Positions 1 through 9,200 of a stretch of 64,000 bases of DNA are shown here, piece after piece. This DNA comes from Candidatus Deianiraea vastatrix (GTDB lineage: Bacteria; Pseudomonadota; Alphaproteobacteria; Rickettsiales; Deianiraeaceae), in assembly GCF_007993655.1 (NCBI RefSeq), contig NZ_CP029077.1, positions 366,744 through 430,743 on the forward strand, read 5' to 3'. The notes under the pieces were generated by a model that worked only from the letters and a program-made list of their open reading frames with translations, was not told where the DNA came from and ran no database searches. How positions within the stretch are numbered: the stretch's first letter is position 1; each line of letters starts with the position of its first letter. Made by a program: the position numbers and the translations under genes.

Positions 1-1
1 T

Positions 2-586
2 CTCAATATTAATCAGAAAATTACACAAAATTCATGGCTTGACTCAATTGAAAAGCAAATTGCCGATATTTCAATTAAAATATGCAAAAATCGCCTTGAT
101 TTCCTTGAAAACATCAATAAAAATGCAAAAATTAACGATTTAAAGCTATCTTTTGACATTTTATGTGACGCATCTTCAATAGTGATGGAGGATTTTGATA
201 TTGCAAGCACAAAAATCGCCTCAAAACTTCTTGAATTTCGCGAGAAAGACAAGCATTCCGAGCGAACAAATTTTGGCTGTCATAGGTATGATTTTGCGAT
301 TCGGTACTTAAAAAATGGGCTAAATATCGATATGTGTTCAAGTGGCGAGAAAAAATATCTCATCACATCATTTTTAATATGCGTTGCGCAAAGCATCATA
401 GACAAAACATCGCACTGTCCTATTGTGTTAATCGATGAATTTACCTCATTTATTGATGCAGATTTCCGTCTTTTTTTGATTGCAAAACTTCGACAACTGA
501 AATGTCAAATTTGGCTTACAGGCACAGAAATCCCCGATATTAACGAGGAAATTTCTGTATATAAAGTATCTTCTTTGATTGTGTAG
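2..586 (+). CDS. recF: RecF, DNA replication/repair ATPase, C-terminal part (5' end outside window)
   Basis: The reading frame is open from base 2, so the gene enters from the left edge and only about 194 C-terminal residues are visible. RecF is an SMC-like ATPase that helps load RecA at gapped DNA. The end carries the expected family features: a signature-like S-S-G-E-K segment near 340-357, a Walker B stretch ending in IDEF near 430-440, and the terminal W-L-T-G-T-E near 513-528, which matches the conserved T-G-T-E end of RecF. The ATG at 182 is internal and not the start. The gene is followed at once by a hairpin terminator, so it probably ends a transcript. Other ABC/SMC ATPases are possible but the T-G-T-E ending makes RecF the best call. 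Confidence 0.82.
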   Translation, partial: LNINQKITQNSWLDSIEKQIADISIKICKNRLDFLENINKNAKINDLKLSFDILCDASSIVMEDFDIASTKIASKLLEFREKDKHSERTNFGCHRYDFAIRYLKNGLNIDMCSSGEKKYLITSFLICVAQSIIDKTSHCPIVLIDEFTSFIDADFRLFLIAKLRQLKCQIWLTGTEIPDINEEISVYKVSSLIV

Positions 587-591
587 CAAGT

Positions 592-636
592 AAATATTAT
601 ACTTTCCATGAAATTGTATAATATTTGGCATTTTTT
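592..636 (+). terminator. Rho-independent terminator after recF
   Basis: A perfect 11-bp inverted repeat (592-602 with 616-626) starts 6 nt after the recF stop. The 13-nt loop can form a further TTTC/GAAA pairing. A run of six T follows at 631-636. The stem is AT-rich but long. Confidence 0.6.
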
Positions 637-709
637 CTCGTTTTAAAATAAGTTTTAAATTATTTGACAATTAATTTTTTATAATAAGAAATTTCCAAAA
701 ATACATATT

Positions 710-1912
710 ATGAAATATAAATCAGATCTTTTAAATGAACTTTGCGATCGTGGTATTGTAAAAGAATTTATAAATCTCGCAAAACTTGATGAAAGGCTTG
801 CAGGTGGAGATAAAATATGTTTATACGCTGGTTTTGACTTGACTTCTGACTCGCTTCATGCTGGTAATTTAGTGGTTTTAAAAACATTGCAAATTTTTCA
901 AAAACATGGTCATAAAATTATCGTGATTTTTGGCGGTGCGACAACGAAAATTGGTGATCCATCCGGAAAAGATGAGACAAGGCTTATGAAAACGGTTGAC
1001 GAAATACAAAAAAACAAGGAAGGCATTATAAAATCGGTTTCAAAATTTCTAAAAATTGACCAAAATGTAATTTTTCTCGACAATGACACATGGATGTCTC
1101 GTATGTCTTATATTGACTTTTTACGTGATGTTGGCTCGCATTTTAGCGTAAATAAGATGCTTTCCATGGAGTCTGTAAAATTAAGATTGGAGAGAGAATC
1201 TCATATGAGCTTTATCGAATTTAATTACATGCTTCTTCAGGCTTATGATTTTTATTATCTGTGGGATAATTTTGACTGTTGTATGCAAATTGGCGGCTCT
1301 GAGCAGTGGGGAAATATTGTAAATGGTATTGATTTAATCGGTAAAAAATCGGCAAAAAAAGGTGATATTTTTGGGATGACGATTAATTTAATTACTAGAA
1401 GTGATGGAAAAAAAATGGGCAAAAGCGAGCAGGGTTCTGTTTGGTTAAATAGCGATAAAATGTCGTCATTTGATTATTTTCAATATTTTCGCAATATTTC
1501 TGATCAAGATGTTGTGAAATTCCTTTTATTATTTACGAAATTTTCAAAAAACGAAGTAGATGAAATAGTGAAAAAAGATATAAATGAGCAGAAAAAGATC
1601 TTGGCATTTGAAGCAACTAGTGATTGCCATGGTGAAAGTGAGGCGAAAGCTGCTCTTGAAAGGGCTATTTTGGAATTTGAAAACAAAACTGCAACTCAAG
1701 AACTTATATATAAGTTAAATGGTGAGAAATCAATTGTAGATGTGCTTTTTGAATTAAATTTATTTCCATCGAAAGGTGAGTGCAGGAAGATGATTCAAGC
1801 AAATGGAGTTGTTATAAATGATGAAAAAATTGCAATAGAATATAAAGTATTGGTCGGTGATTTTGTATTAAAAATAGGTAAGAAAAAAATATTTTTACTT
1901 AAAATTACTTGA
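710..1912 (+). CDS. tyrS: Tyrosine--tRNA ligase
   Basis: Class I aminoacyl-tRNA synthetase that charges tRNA-Tyr in the cytoplasm. At 400 residues it has normal bacterial length. The HIGH-type motif is HAGN at residues 50-53, preceded by the Y-A-G-F-D-L-T segment that binds tyrosine and ATP. The KMSKS loop is K-M-G-K-S at 235-239. The last ~65 residues form an S4-like RNA-binding domain (S-K-G-E-C-R-K-M-I near 360). The ATG at 710 is in line with the family N-terminus; no Shine-Dalgarno motif is visible. A TTGACA at 664-669 could be its -35 box, although the spacing to TAAGAA (685-690) is only 15 nt. The gene stands alone between the recF terminator and gltA. Confidence 0.95.
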   Translation: MKYKSDLLNELCDRGIVKEFINLAKLDERLAGGDKICLYAGFDLTSDSLHAGNLVVLKTLQIFQKHGHKIIVIFGGATTKIGDPSGKDETRLMKTVDEIQKNKEGIIKSVSKFLKIDQNVIFLDNDTWMSRMSYIDFLRDVGSHFSVNKMLSMESVKLRLERESHMSFIEFNYMLLQAYDFYYLWDNFDCCMQIGGSEQWGNIVNGIDLIGKKSAKKGDIFGMTINLITRSDGKKMGKSEQGSVWLNSDKMSSFDYFQYFRNISDQDVVKFLLLFTKFSKNEVDEIVKKDINEQKKILAFEATSDCHGESEAKAALERAILEFENKTATQELIYKLNGEKSIVDVLFELNLFPSKGECRKMIQANGVVINDEKIAIEYKVLVGDFVLKIGKKKIFLLKIT

Positions 1913-1938
1913 CAAAAATAAAATGTCTTTTATATATT
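1909..1938 (+). promoter_or_regulatory. Promoter for gltA
   Basis: TTGACA at 1909-1914 overlaps the tyrS stop codon. The -10 box is TATATA (1931-1936, 16-nt spacer) or TATATT (1933-1938, 18-nt spacer). It lies just upstream of a clear AAGGAG ribosome-binding site at 1941-1946. Confidence 0.6.
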
Positions 1939-1959
1939 CAAAGGAGTTATTTTTAAAAA

Positions 1960-3198
1960 ATGAAAAATATTATTAATATAGACGGTATTGATTGCCAAAA
2001 AAATGATGCTACAATTGGGGAAAGCGTGCTTGATTTGTCGCCTGTTTTGAAAAAAAACAATGCGTTTTTTTTAGACGAAGGCTTTATGTTTACAGCGTCT
2101 TGCAAGTCAAAAATAACATATCTGGACGGCGAAAAAGGCACTTTAATACACCGTGGATATAAAATTGAAGATATTATAGAAAAAAAATCATTTTTAGAAG
2201 TTACCTACTTGATTTTAAACGGAGATTTTCCATCAAATGATGAATTTGCAAAGTTTAAATCCGATCTTTTATCTGTTAAACTTGAGACGAAATTGTTAGT
2301 CAACATCGCAGATTCTCTACCAAATGGAAACCATCCAATGGCAACAATTATGACGCTTATGTCGGTTTTATCCGGGGTTCGTGCGCCAATTCGCAAAACT
2401 GAAGACAATTATAAAAAATGTCTCGATGTAATCAGGCATATGCTTTTTATTGTGTCAATTGCTAATTGTAAATTTGCGGGTAAAAAATATGAAGAAAATA
2501 ACCTTGAGGCAGATTTTACTTCAGCTTTCGCCATGATGAATTTAGATGACAAACTCAGCACAAATACTGATGTTTTGACATGTCTTGACAAGGTTTTATC
2601 ACTGCATATTGACCACGAACAAAACGCTTCAACCTCAACCGTTCGCATGATTGGCTCTACAAAATGCGATTTATACGGCAGTGTGACTGGTGGAATTGCG
2701 GCACTGTGGGGGCCTTTGCACGGCGGCGCAAATGAAGCTGTGCTTAAAATGCTAAATGAAATCGGCGATGAGAGTAGAATAGACGGCTTTGTAGCTGATG
2801 TTAAAAATAAAGTCGATGGCGCAAAGTTAATGGGTTTTGGGCATAGAGTCTACAAAAATTACGACCCAAGAGCCGCGGCTGTGAAAAAATATTGCGATAA
2901 ATTATTTGAAAGCTTAAATATTGCCGATAATAAAATGCTAAATATTGCAAAAAAACTAGAACAAACAGCACTTTCTGATGAATATTTTATATCAAGAAAA
3001 TTATTCCCAAATGTAGATTTTTACTCAGGTATTATATATAATGCAATTGGCGTAAAAACCGAGATGTTTACTGGTATGTTTGCACTTGGTAGAGTCGTTG
3101 GCTGGTGTGCGCAGTGGCTTGAAGCATCAAAAGATGAGGGAAAAATTTGGCGTCCAAGACAACTATATATAGGCGAAAATGGAAAAAATATTGCTTGA
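1960..3198 (+). CDS. gltA: Citrate synthase
   Basis: Condenses acetyl-CoA and oxaloacetate to citrate, the entry step of the TCA cycle. The protein has 412 residues, normal for the type II bacterial enzyme. The catalytic triad is visible: H254 in HGGANE, H295 in G-H-R-V-Y and D353 in N-V-D-F-Y-S-G. The start is supported by AAGGAG at 1941-1946, 13 nt before ATG and one of the few good Shine-Dalgarno motifs in the window. Its own promoter overlaps the end of tyrS. The rpoH promoter overlaps its stop codon, so gltA and rpoH are packed but separately transcribed. Confidence 0.97.
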   Translation: MKNIINIDGIDCQKNDATIGESVLDLSPVLKKNNAFFLDEGFMFTASCKSKITYLDGEKGTLIHRGYKIEDIIEKKSFLEVTYLILNGDFPSNDEFAKFKSDLLSVKLETKLLVNIADSLPNGNHPMATIMTLMSVLSGVRAPIRKTEDNYKKCLDVIRHMLFIVSIANCKFAGKKYEENNLEADFTSAFAMMNLDDKLSTNTDVLTCLDKVLSLHIDHEQNASTSTVRMIGSTKCDLYGSVTGGIAALWGPLHGGANEAVLKMLNEIGDESRIDGFVADVKNKVDGAKLMGFGHRVYKNYDPRAAAVKKYCDKLFESLNIADNKMLNIAKKLEQTALSDEYFISRKLFPNVDFYSGIIYNAIGVKTEMFTGMFALGRVVGWCAQWLEASKDEGKIWRPRQLYIGENGKNIA

Positions 3199-3219
3199 TT
3201 TTAAAAAAAATGATATTAT
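3191..3219 (+). promoter_or_regulatory. Promoter for rpoH
   Basis: TTGCTT at 3191-3196 and TATTAT at 3214-3219 with a 17-nt spacer. The -35 box overlaps the gltA stop codon. The start codon follows 25 nt after the -10 box. Confidence 0.5.
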
Positions 3220-3244
3220 GTTTGTTTATATTTTTAATTAATTT

Positions 3245-4036
3245 ATGACTACTTTGATTAAAGATTTAAGTGATGAAAATCAGGATATAACTAATGTTGT
3301 CAGTACCGATTTGAGAAGTGTTGATGATGCGCAGCTTGCTTTATCGAGCTATATAGCATATGTCAACTCTATTCCAATTTTAGATATACAGGAAGAATCA
3401 AGGCTTGCTATGGATTATTTTGAAAATAAAAATAAAATCGCTGCAAATATAATAATAAAAGCACATTTGCGTCTTGTTGTTAAGATTGCTTATCAATTTT
3501 CTGGCTACAAAATGTCAATAATGGAGCTTATTTCCGAAGGGAATTATGGGCTTATTAAGGCTATGGAAAAGTTTGATCCAAGACGCGGTTTTCGTTTTGC
3601 GACCTATGCAATTTGGTGGATTAGGGCAAAAATTCAGGAATATATAATGAACTCATTTTCGATGGTTAAAAATGGTGGAATTGCGGCTTATAAACGCATG
3701 TTTTTTAATCAAGGTGAGGTAAAAAAAAGTGATCAAATTTTACAATTAAACGGTCAGATTTTAAATGACGTGCCCCTTGATGATATTTCCAGTGACTATA
3801 TTGCATCAAAAGATGACATTGTGCTTGATTGTGACAAGGAAATTAAGATTGACAAGATTAAAAAAATTATTAATGAAAAATTGAATTCCAGAGAAAAAGA
3901 AATAGTTTATTATAGGATTATTTCAGATAATCTACTTACCCTTGATGAAATAAGTAAAAAGTTTTCAATATCAAAGGAAAGGGTGAGGCAAATTTATGAA
4001 AATGCAATAGTAAAAATTCAGTCTGCTATTATTTAA
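3245..4036 (+). CDS. rpoH: RNA polymerase sigma factor RpoH (sigma-32 family)
   Basis: Alternative sigma factor that directs RNA polymerase to heat-shock promoters. The 263-residue protein is a little short for the family (about 285-300). Region 2 is well preserved (E-G-N-Y-G-L-I-K-A-M-E-K-F-D near residues 98-111, then F-A-T-Y-A-I-W-W-I-R). The RpoH box appears as K-R-M-F-F-N near residues 154-160, which separates it from RpoD. Region 4 ends with I-S-K-E-R-V-R-Q-I-Y, the helix-turn-helix that reads the -35 element. The shortening falls mainly between regions 2 and 4. It lies directly upstream of the rplK cluster, an unusual place. Targets could include ftsH, hslU and grpE in this window, but I saw no clear sigma-32 promoter. 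Confidence 0.9.
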   Translation: MTTLIKDLSDENQDITNVVSTDLRSVDDAQLALSSYIAYVNSIPILDIQEESRLAMDYFENKNKIAANIIIKAHLRLVVKIAYQFSGYKMSIMELISEGNYGLIKAMEKFDPRRGFRFATYAIWWIRAKIQEYIMNSFSMVKNGGIAAYKRMFFNQGEVKKSDQILQLNGQILNDVPLDDISSDYIASKDDIVLDCDKEIKIDKIKKIINEKLNSREKEIVYYRIISDNLLTLDEISKKFSISKERVRQIYENAIVKIQSAII

Positions 4037-4045
4037 AATTAAAAT

Positions 4046-4120
4046 ATGATAAAAAAAATAAAAAAAAAACTTGCAAATAAAAAAAAACATGTTTCTGTAG
4101 TAAAGAGTTTGACTCATTAA
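4046..4120 (+). CDS. Possible 24-residue lysine-rich peptide upstream of rplK
   Basis: A short frame begins with ATG at 4046 and stops at 4118-4120, between rpoH and rplK. The product would be very lysine-rich (M-I-K-K-I-K-K-K-L-A-N-K-K-K). It may be chance coding in an A-rich leader, or a leader peptide. There is no family I recognise. Confidence 0.15.
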   Translation: MIKKIKKKLANKKKHVSVVKSLTH

Positions 4121-4132
4121 ATATTTATATAT

Positions 4133-4561
4133 ATGTCCAAAGATAAGATTTCGATTGTAAAACTCCAGCTTCTACCTGGTAAAGCTACTCCTGCCCCGCC
4201 AGTTGGTTCAGTTCTTGGTCAAAGAGGCGTTAATATAATGGACTTTTGTAAGAAATTTAATGACATTACAAAAGATATGGGTAATTTGCGTGTTACCGTT
4301 ATAATATCTATTAATCCGAAAGACAAATCCTTCACTTTAAAGGTTAATCTTCCTTCTGCATCGGATCTTATTAAGGAAGAGTGTGGAATTACAAGTGGTT
4401 CAAAAGAACCCGGAAAAAATATAGTTTACGAAATGAGCTTAGACCAAGTTAGAAAGGTTGCTCAAGTTAAAATGCAGGACATGTCTGTTATGACAGTTGA
4501 TGCCGCAATGAATGTTATTGCTGGTACTGCTAGGTCAATGGGTATAAAGGTTATTAATTGA
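4133..4561 (+). CDS. rplK: 50S ribosomal protein L11
   Basis: Binds 23S rRNA at the GTPase-associated centre. The 142-residue protein has the typical L11 N-terminus (L-Q-L-L-P-G-K-A-T-P-A-P-P-V-G), and the C-terminal RNA-binding domain ends in the usual G-T-A-R-S-M-G-I. It heads the rplK-rplA-rplJ-rplL-rpoB-rpoC run. The usual upstream partners secE and nusG are not present; rpoH lies there instead. No Shine-Dalgarno sequence is seen before ATG. A possible -35 (TTGCAA, 4071-4076) lies in the leader. Confidence 0.97.
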   Translation: MSKDKISIVKLQLLPGKATPAPPVGSVLGQRGVNIMDFCKKFNDITKDMGNLRVTVIISINPKDKSFTLKVNLPSASDLIKEECGITSGSKEPGKNIVYEMSLDQVRKVAQVKMQDMSVMTVDAAMNVIAGTARSMGIKVIN

Positions 4562-4568
4562 TTTTTTT

Positions 4569-5303
4569 ATGGCTTCAAAAAGATTACATGAAATTAAAAG
4601 TAAATTTCAGATTGCTGAGACTAAACCAATAGAAGAAGCTCTATCTTTACTACTCAATTACTCTAAAGACACAGTTACTTTTAAAAATGGAAAAACTTCA
4701 GCTTTTAAAGCTAAGTTTAATGAAACTATTTCCCTTGAGTTTGAATTAGGAATCGATGGGAAAAGATCTGATCAAATGATAAAGTCGTTTGTAAGACTGC
4801 CAAATGGTCATGGTAAGTCTCCAAATGTTATAGTTATATCCGATTCTGATTTGACATCACTTGATCCAAATATTTTTCTTTGCGGCGGTAGAGATTTGCT
4901 TGAGCAAATATCTTCAAATAAAATTGATTTAAGAAAGTACTCAATATGTTTTACTACCGAGTCAATGATGAAAGATATAGCATCAACTGGTTCATCAAGA
5001 GTTCTTGGTATTGCTGGGATAATGCCTAATATTAAAAACGGTACAATTTTTAAGACATCTGAGATTTTGAAATCTGAAGTGCAGGATACTGTTTTAAAAA
5101 ATGTTATGATTAACAGTAATAAATTTGGATATGTAAAATGTGATATTGGCAAGATTGACTTTGAATCTAGTAAATTGCTTGAAAACACAAAAGAGGTTTT
5201 TGATAGATTGAATCAATTAAAGCCTCAGTCTGTTACAGGTGTGTTTGTTAGACGCGTTTGTTTGTCTAGTACAATGGGTTTTGTTTGTAAGGTTATTTTG
5301 TAA
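4569..5303 (+). CDS. rplA: 50S ribosomal protein L1
   Basis: L1 stalk protein of the large subunit, which assists release of deacylated tRNA. In many bacteria it also represses its own operon. The protein has 244 residues, near the usual 230. The segments L-P-N-G-H-G-K (residues 77-83) and the repeat of I-M-P-N near 158-161 fit L1. The start follows rplK by 7 nt and is preceded only by a T run, with no Shine-Dalgarno. The sequence is rather divergent, as in other fast-evolving endosymbionts. Confidence 0.93.
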   Translation: MASKRLHEIKSKFQIAETKPIEEALSLLLNYSKDTVTFKNGKTSAFKAKFNETISLEFELGIDGKRSDQMIKSFVRLPNGHGKSPNVIVISDSDLTSLDPNIFLCGGRDLLEQISSNKIDLRKYSICFTTESMMKDIASTGSSRVLGIAGIMPNIKNGTIFKTSEILKSEVQDTVLKNVMINSNKFGYVKCDIGKIDFESSKLLENTKEVFDRLNQLKPQSVTGVFVRRVCLSSTMGFVCKVIL

Positions 5304-5304
5304 T

Positions 5305-5790
5305 ATGGATAAAGATGCGAAAAACAATATTATAAACTCTGTTATAAAATCTTGTCAAGAAAATGACTATCTTTTTGTTTTTAATTTTAAAGGATTAAAA
5401 TCAAATGATTTTTTCTCTTTAAGAAAATCATTATTTGATGAGACAGGTGATAAAGTTGTTGTTGTGAAAAATAAGATAAATTCCATAGCCATTAGAAAAT
5501 CAGATGATATCAACTCAAAAGATGATTTTATAAATAGACTAAAGGGTCAGATCGCCATTGTTGCAACCAAGGATCCTATAGCTGTATCTTCTATATTGAA
5601 TAAATTTGTCACCTTTGAGAAGATATCTTTTGAGTTTTTTTCTGACAAATCTACAATTTCCGAAAAAGAAGATTTGCATAAAATGGCTAAGTTTATAAAT
5701 GAAAATGGTTTAAAATCTTATCTTGTTGGAATTCTAAAAAGTTCTTACAATGGTATTGCTGGTGTTTTAAATCAGAAAAGTAGTATTTAA
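5305..5790 (+). CDS. rplJ: 50S ribosomal protein L10
   Basis: Anchors the L7/L12 stalk to the ribosome. I place the start at ATG 5305, one base after the rplA stop. A longer frame from 5239 would overlap rplA and add 22 hydrophobic residues not found in L10. The 161-residue product shows the L10 pattern (F-N-F-K-G-L, then L-R-K-S-L-F-D and V-V-V-K-N-K). The C-terminal helix is present but weakly conserved. No L10-leader RNA structure is possible here because there is no intergenic space. Confidence 0.9.
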   Translation: MDKDAKNNIINSVIKSCQENDYLFVFNFKGLKSNDFFSLRKSLFDETGDKVVVVKNKINSIAIRKSDDINSKDDFINRLKGQIAIVATKDPIAVSSILNKFVTFEKISFEFFSDKSTISEKEDLHKMAKFINENGLKSYLVGILKSSYNGIAGVLNQKSSI

Positions 5791-5808
5791 TTTTTTTATT
5801 GTTGTGTT

Positions 5809-6174
5809 ATGTCAGAAGTTAATAAAATTGTTCAAACATTGTCCGATCTAAAAGTGTCAGATATGATAGCTTTAGTTAAAGAGCTTGAGTCTCAGTGGGG
5901 TGTTTCCGCTACTGTTGCATCAGCACCTGCTGCCTCATCCGCAGCTGCCCCTGCACAGGAAAAGTCATCTTTTGATGTTATCTTGGTTGATGGAAGTGCA
6001 AATAAAATTGCTGCCATAAAAGTTGTCAGAGAAATAACAAATCTTGGACTTGCTGAAGCCAAAGCTCTTGTTGAAGGTGCTCCAAAGGCTGTAAAAGAAG
6101 GTTTGAAGAAAGAAGAAGCTGAGGAAGTTAAGAACAAGTTAGAGGCTGCAGGAGTTAAGGCTGAAATAAAGTAA
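5809..6174 (+). CDS. rplL: 50S ribosomal protein L7/L12
   Basis: The mobile stalk protein that recruits translation GTPases. At 121 residues it has standard length. The N-terminal dimerisation domain, an Ala/Pro-rich hinge (residues 38-50) and the C-terminal domain (K-I-A-A-I-K-V-V-R and L-G-L-A-E-A-K-A-L-V-E) are all in order. Base use here is clearly less AT-biased than in its neighbours, as expected for the most highly expressed gene of the set. A 105-nt gap without a gene separates it from rpoB; I see only a weak CTCT/AGAG hairpin there. Confidence 0.98.
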   Translation: MSEVNKIVQTLSDLKVSDMIALVKELESQWGVSATVASAPAASSAAAPAQEKSSFDVILVDGSANKIAAIKVVREITNLGLAEAKALVEGAPKAVKEGLKKEEAEEVKNKLEAAGVKAEIK

Positions 6175-6279
6175 AACATATGCTCTTTTTTGAGAGTTGA
6201 ATATATGTAATAGCTCTTAGTATTGCTTTGTTTGCTTATTTCTTTTGTATTTTAATTTTTCGGGTATTATTTTAGTAAG

Positions 6280-9200
6280 ATGTCAACAATTTTAGATAGC
6301 GGTTTTAGGAATTACTTAGCACTATATCCTTCCGAGACGTTTGACTTTATGAACAGGGTTTTTTCTGTTCAAGAGGTTGCTTATAGGGAATTTTTGTTAA
6401 AGAAATCTCATGACTCTATAGATTCAATACTGTCAACCTTTTTCCCTATTAAATGTCTGTTTGGTAACTTTGTTATAAGCTATATTTCTTCAGAGGTAAA
6501 AGATCCTGTCTATTCAGAATCAGAATGCATCAGAATGGGTCTTACCTACTCTTCTGATATTTTTGTAAAATTGAAAATGGAAATGTTTTCCGATGCTGGA
6601 AATGGAGACAAAACTAAGTTTTTATCTGGAATAATAGAGCAAGAGGTTTTATTGTTTTCCGTTCCATGTATTACAAGTGATGGTAGATTTATATTAAATG
6701 GGGTTGAAAGAGTTGTTGTTTCTCAAATACACAGATCTCCTGGTCTTTTCTTTACTTCTGATAAATTTGGTTCGACATCGGTTTATTCAGCTAGTATAGT
6801 ACCTTATACAGGAACTTGGATTGATTTTGCAATGCATAATTCTGATTTTATAGAGGTTCTAATTGACAAAAGGAAGAAAATGCCTTTGTTTAATTTTTTG
6901 TTTTCTCTTGGTATAGATAGGCATAAGATTATTTCATCGTTTTATAATAAGATCGATTGTAAGTTGTTGAATGATAAACTTGATATTGTTTCCTTGGATA
7001 TTGATTTGAAAAATATATCGTTAGATAGATTGAAATTTAATTTATATTCAAAAGATGGCGATGATGTTATTGTTGAATCTGGATCAATTGTTACAGGCAA
7101 GAGGCTGGAAATTATAAAACAACATGGCATTAATTGCAAGCTTGATGACATTGCAAATTTTTCTTATGCATACGGTGATTTTGGTAATTTTAAGTCTGGT
7201 CAAAGACTAAAAATAGAAGATCTGAAAAAGATAATGAAAGATGATAAGAAGTCTATTTCTTTAATTGACTTTATATCGAAGGATTTTTTTGATATAATTT
7301 TGCGCGAAATTAACGATGTAACAGATTCAGATAACGCAGTTCATGCGTCATCACTCTTAAAGATGCTAAGGAAAACTGAGAATTTTGATAGTAAGGATGT
7401 GGTAAATGTTGCAAGATCCTTCTTTTTTGATAAAAGTAAATGCAATATTTCGAGAGTTGGTAGATATAAAATAAATACTATACTTGGCAAAGATGCGGAT
7501 TCTGAGTCTTTACTAGAAGAAGACATTATTGATATTATTAAAAGACTTATTTTAATAAAGGAAAAATCTCTTGATATGGAGGATATAGATCATCTTGGTA
7601 ACAGAAGAATAAGGGTTCCGTCTGAGCTTGTTTCAAATATAATAAGAAACAACATGCCGAAATTGGTAAAATCTGCGATTGACAAGATGTCAACCTTGAA
7701 TTCTGGTGTTTCTGTGTCACCCTTGGATTTGTTTACTCCAAATCAAATGTCTAAGGTTATTAAAGATTTCTTTTTAACATCTCAGTTGTCGCAGTTAATG
7801 GAACAGACAAATCCACTGTCTGAACTTGGTCACAAAAGAAGAATATCTGCTCTTGGTGCAGGTGGTGTTGAGAGGGATAGGGTTGGTCTTGAAGTAAGAG
7901 ACGTTCACTTTACTCACTATGGAAGAATATGTATAGTTGAAACTCCTGATAGCCAAAATATTGGTTTAATTAACAATCTTTCTTCTTTTGCAAAGATTAA
8001 TGATTATGGCTTTCTTGAGACGCCTTATAGAGTTGTAAAAAATAGAATTATAACAGATGAAATAGTTTATCTTGATGCAACAAAAGAAATGAAATATTCT
8101 ATATCGAGTTATAATGTGAAATACATGAATGATAATTTTATTTCTGATGATATTGTAAGTGTTAGAAGGGGTGGTGATTTTATAACTGCATCTGCTGAAT
8201 CTGTTGATTTAATAGACATAGCTCCAAATCAGGCGCTTTCATCAATTGCAAGTTTAATACCATTCCTTGAAAATAACGATGCATACAGAGTTTTAATGGG
8301 TTCTAACATGCAAAGACAGGCTGTACCACTTGTGAAAACAGAAGCGCCCTTAATTGGAACAGGTCTTGAGGGTTTTATTGGAAGAAAATCATCTGGAACA
8401 ATAAAATCTACATGCAATGGTATCGTTAGATATGTAGATTCTGATATGATAATTGTTTCATCTGGTGATAAATCAAAGAGTTTGTACACATTTAATTTAA
8501 AGAGATTTGAAAGAACAAATCAGTCTACTTGTATAAATTTTAAACCTTGCATTAAAGTTGGTGACATTGTATCTGCTGGTCAAGTTATAGCAGATGGGTA
8601 TTCGTCAGACTTTGAAGAAATCGCAATAGGAAGAAATGCAAGGGTTGCATTTATGTCTTGGAATGGTTATGGTTATGAAGATTCTGTAATTGTTTCCGAT
8701 AGATTTGTTGCTGATGATAATTTTACATCAATTCATATAGAGGAATTTGAAACATCTGTTATAGATACAAGGCTTGGCTCTGAAGAGGTTACAAAAGATA
8801 TTCCAGGTCTAAGTGAGAATGCTGTTGTTAATCTTGATGAATCTGGTATTGTAAAACTTGGTACATTTGTAAAACCAGGTGATATATTAGTTGGGAAGTT
8901 AACTCCAAAAGCAGAAACTCCTATTACTCCAGAAGAAAAACTTTTAAGGGCTATTTTTGATGAAAAGATTGCAGATGTTAAAGATGTTTCATTAGTTGTT
9001 CCTCCTGGATATTTTGGCGTTGTTGTGGATGTCGATATTTTGTCTAGAAGGGGTATAAATAAGTTAAGCAGGCAGATCGAAATTGAGTCAGAAAAAATGT
9101 ATAATTTGCAAAGAGACTTTGATGAGAAGATTTCTGTCTTGAAAAATGAAATTTGCTTATCTTTGAAGGATATTATTGCTAAGTTAAAAATTGCTAAATC

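Noticed and set aside
4109-4132. TTGACT upstream of rplK as a -35 box
   Set aside because: Only 18 nt separate it from the start codon, too few for a -10 box and a transcript start.
4808-5188. A 126-codon minus-strand frame
   Set aside because: It is antisense to rplA and shows no motif.
5239-5304. A longer rplJ beginning inside rplA
   Set aside because: The extra residues do not fit L10, and ATG 5305 directly after the rplA stop gives the normal length.
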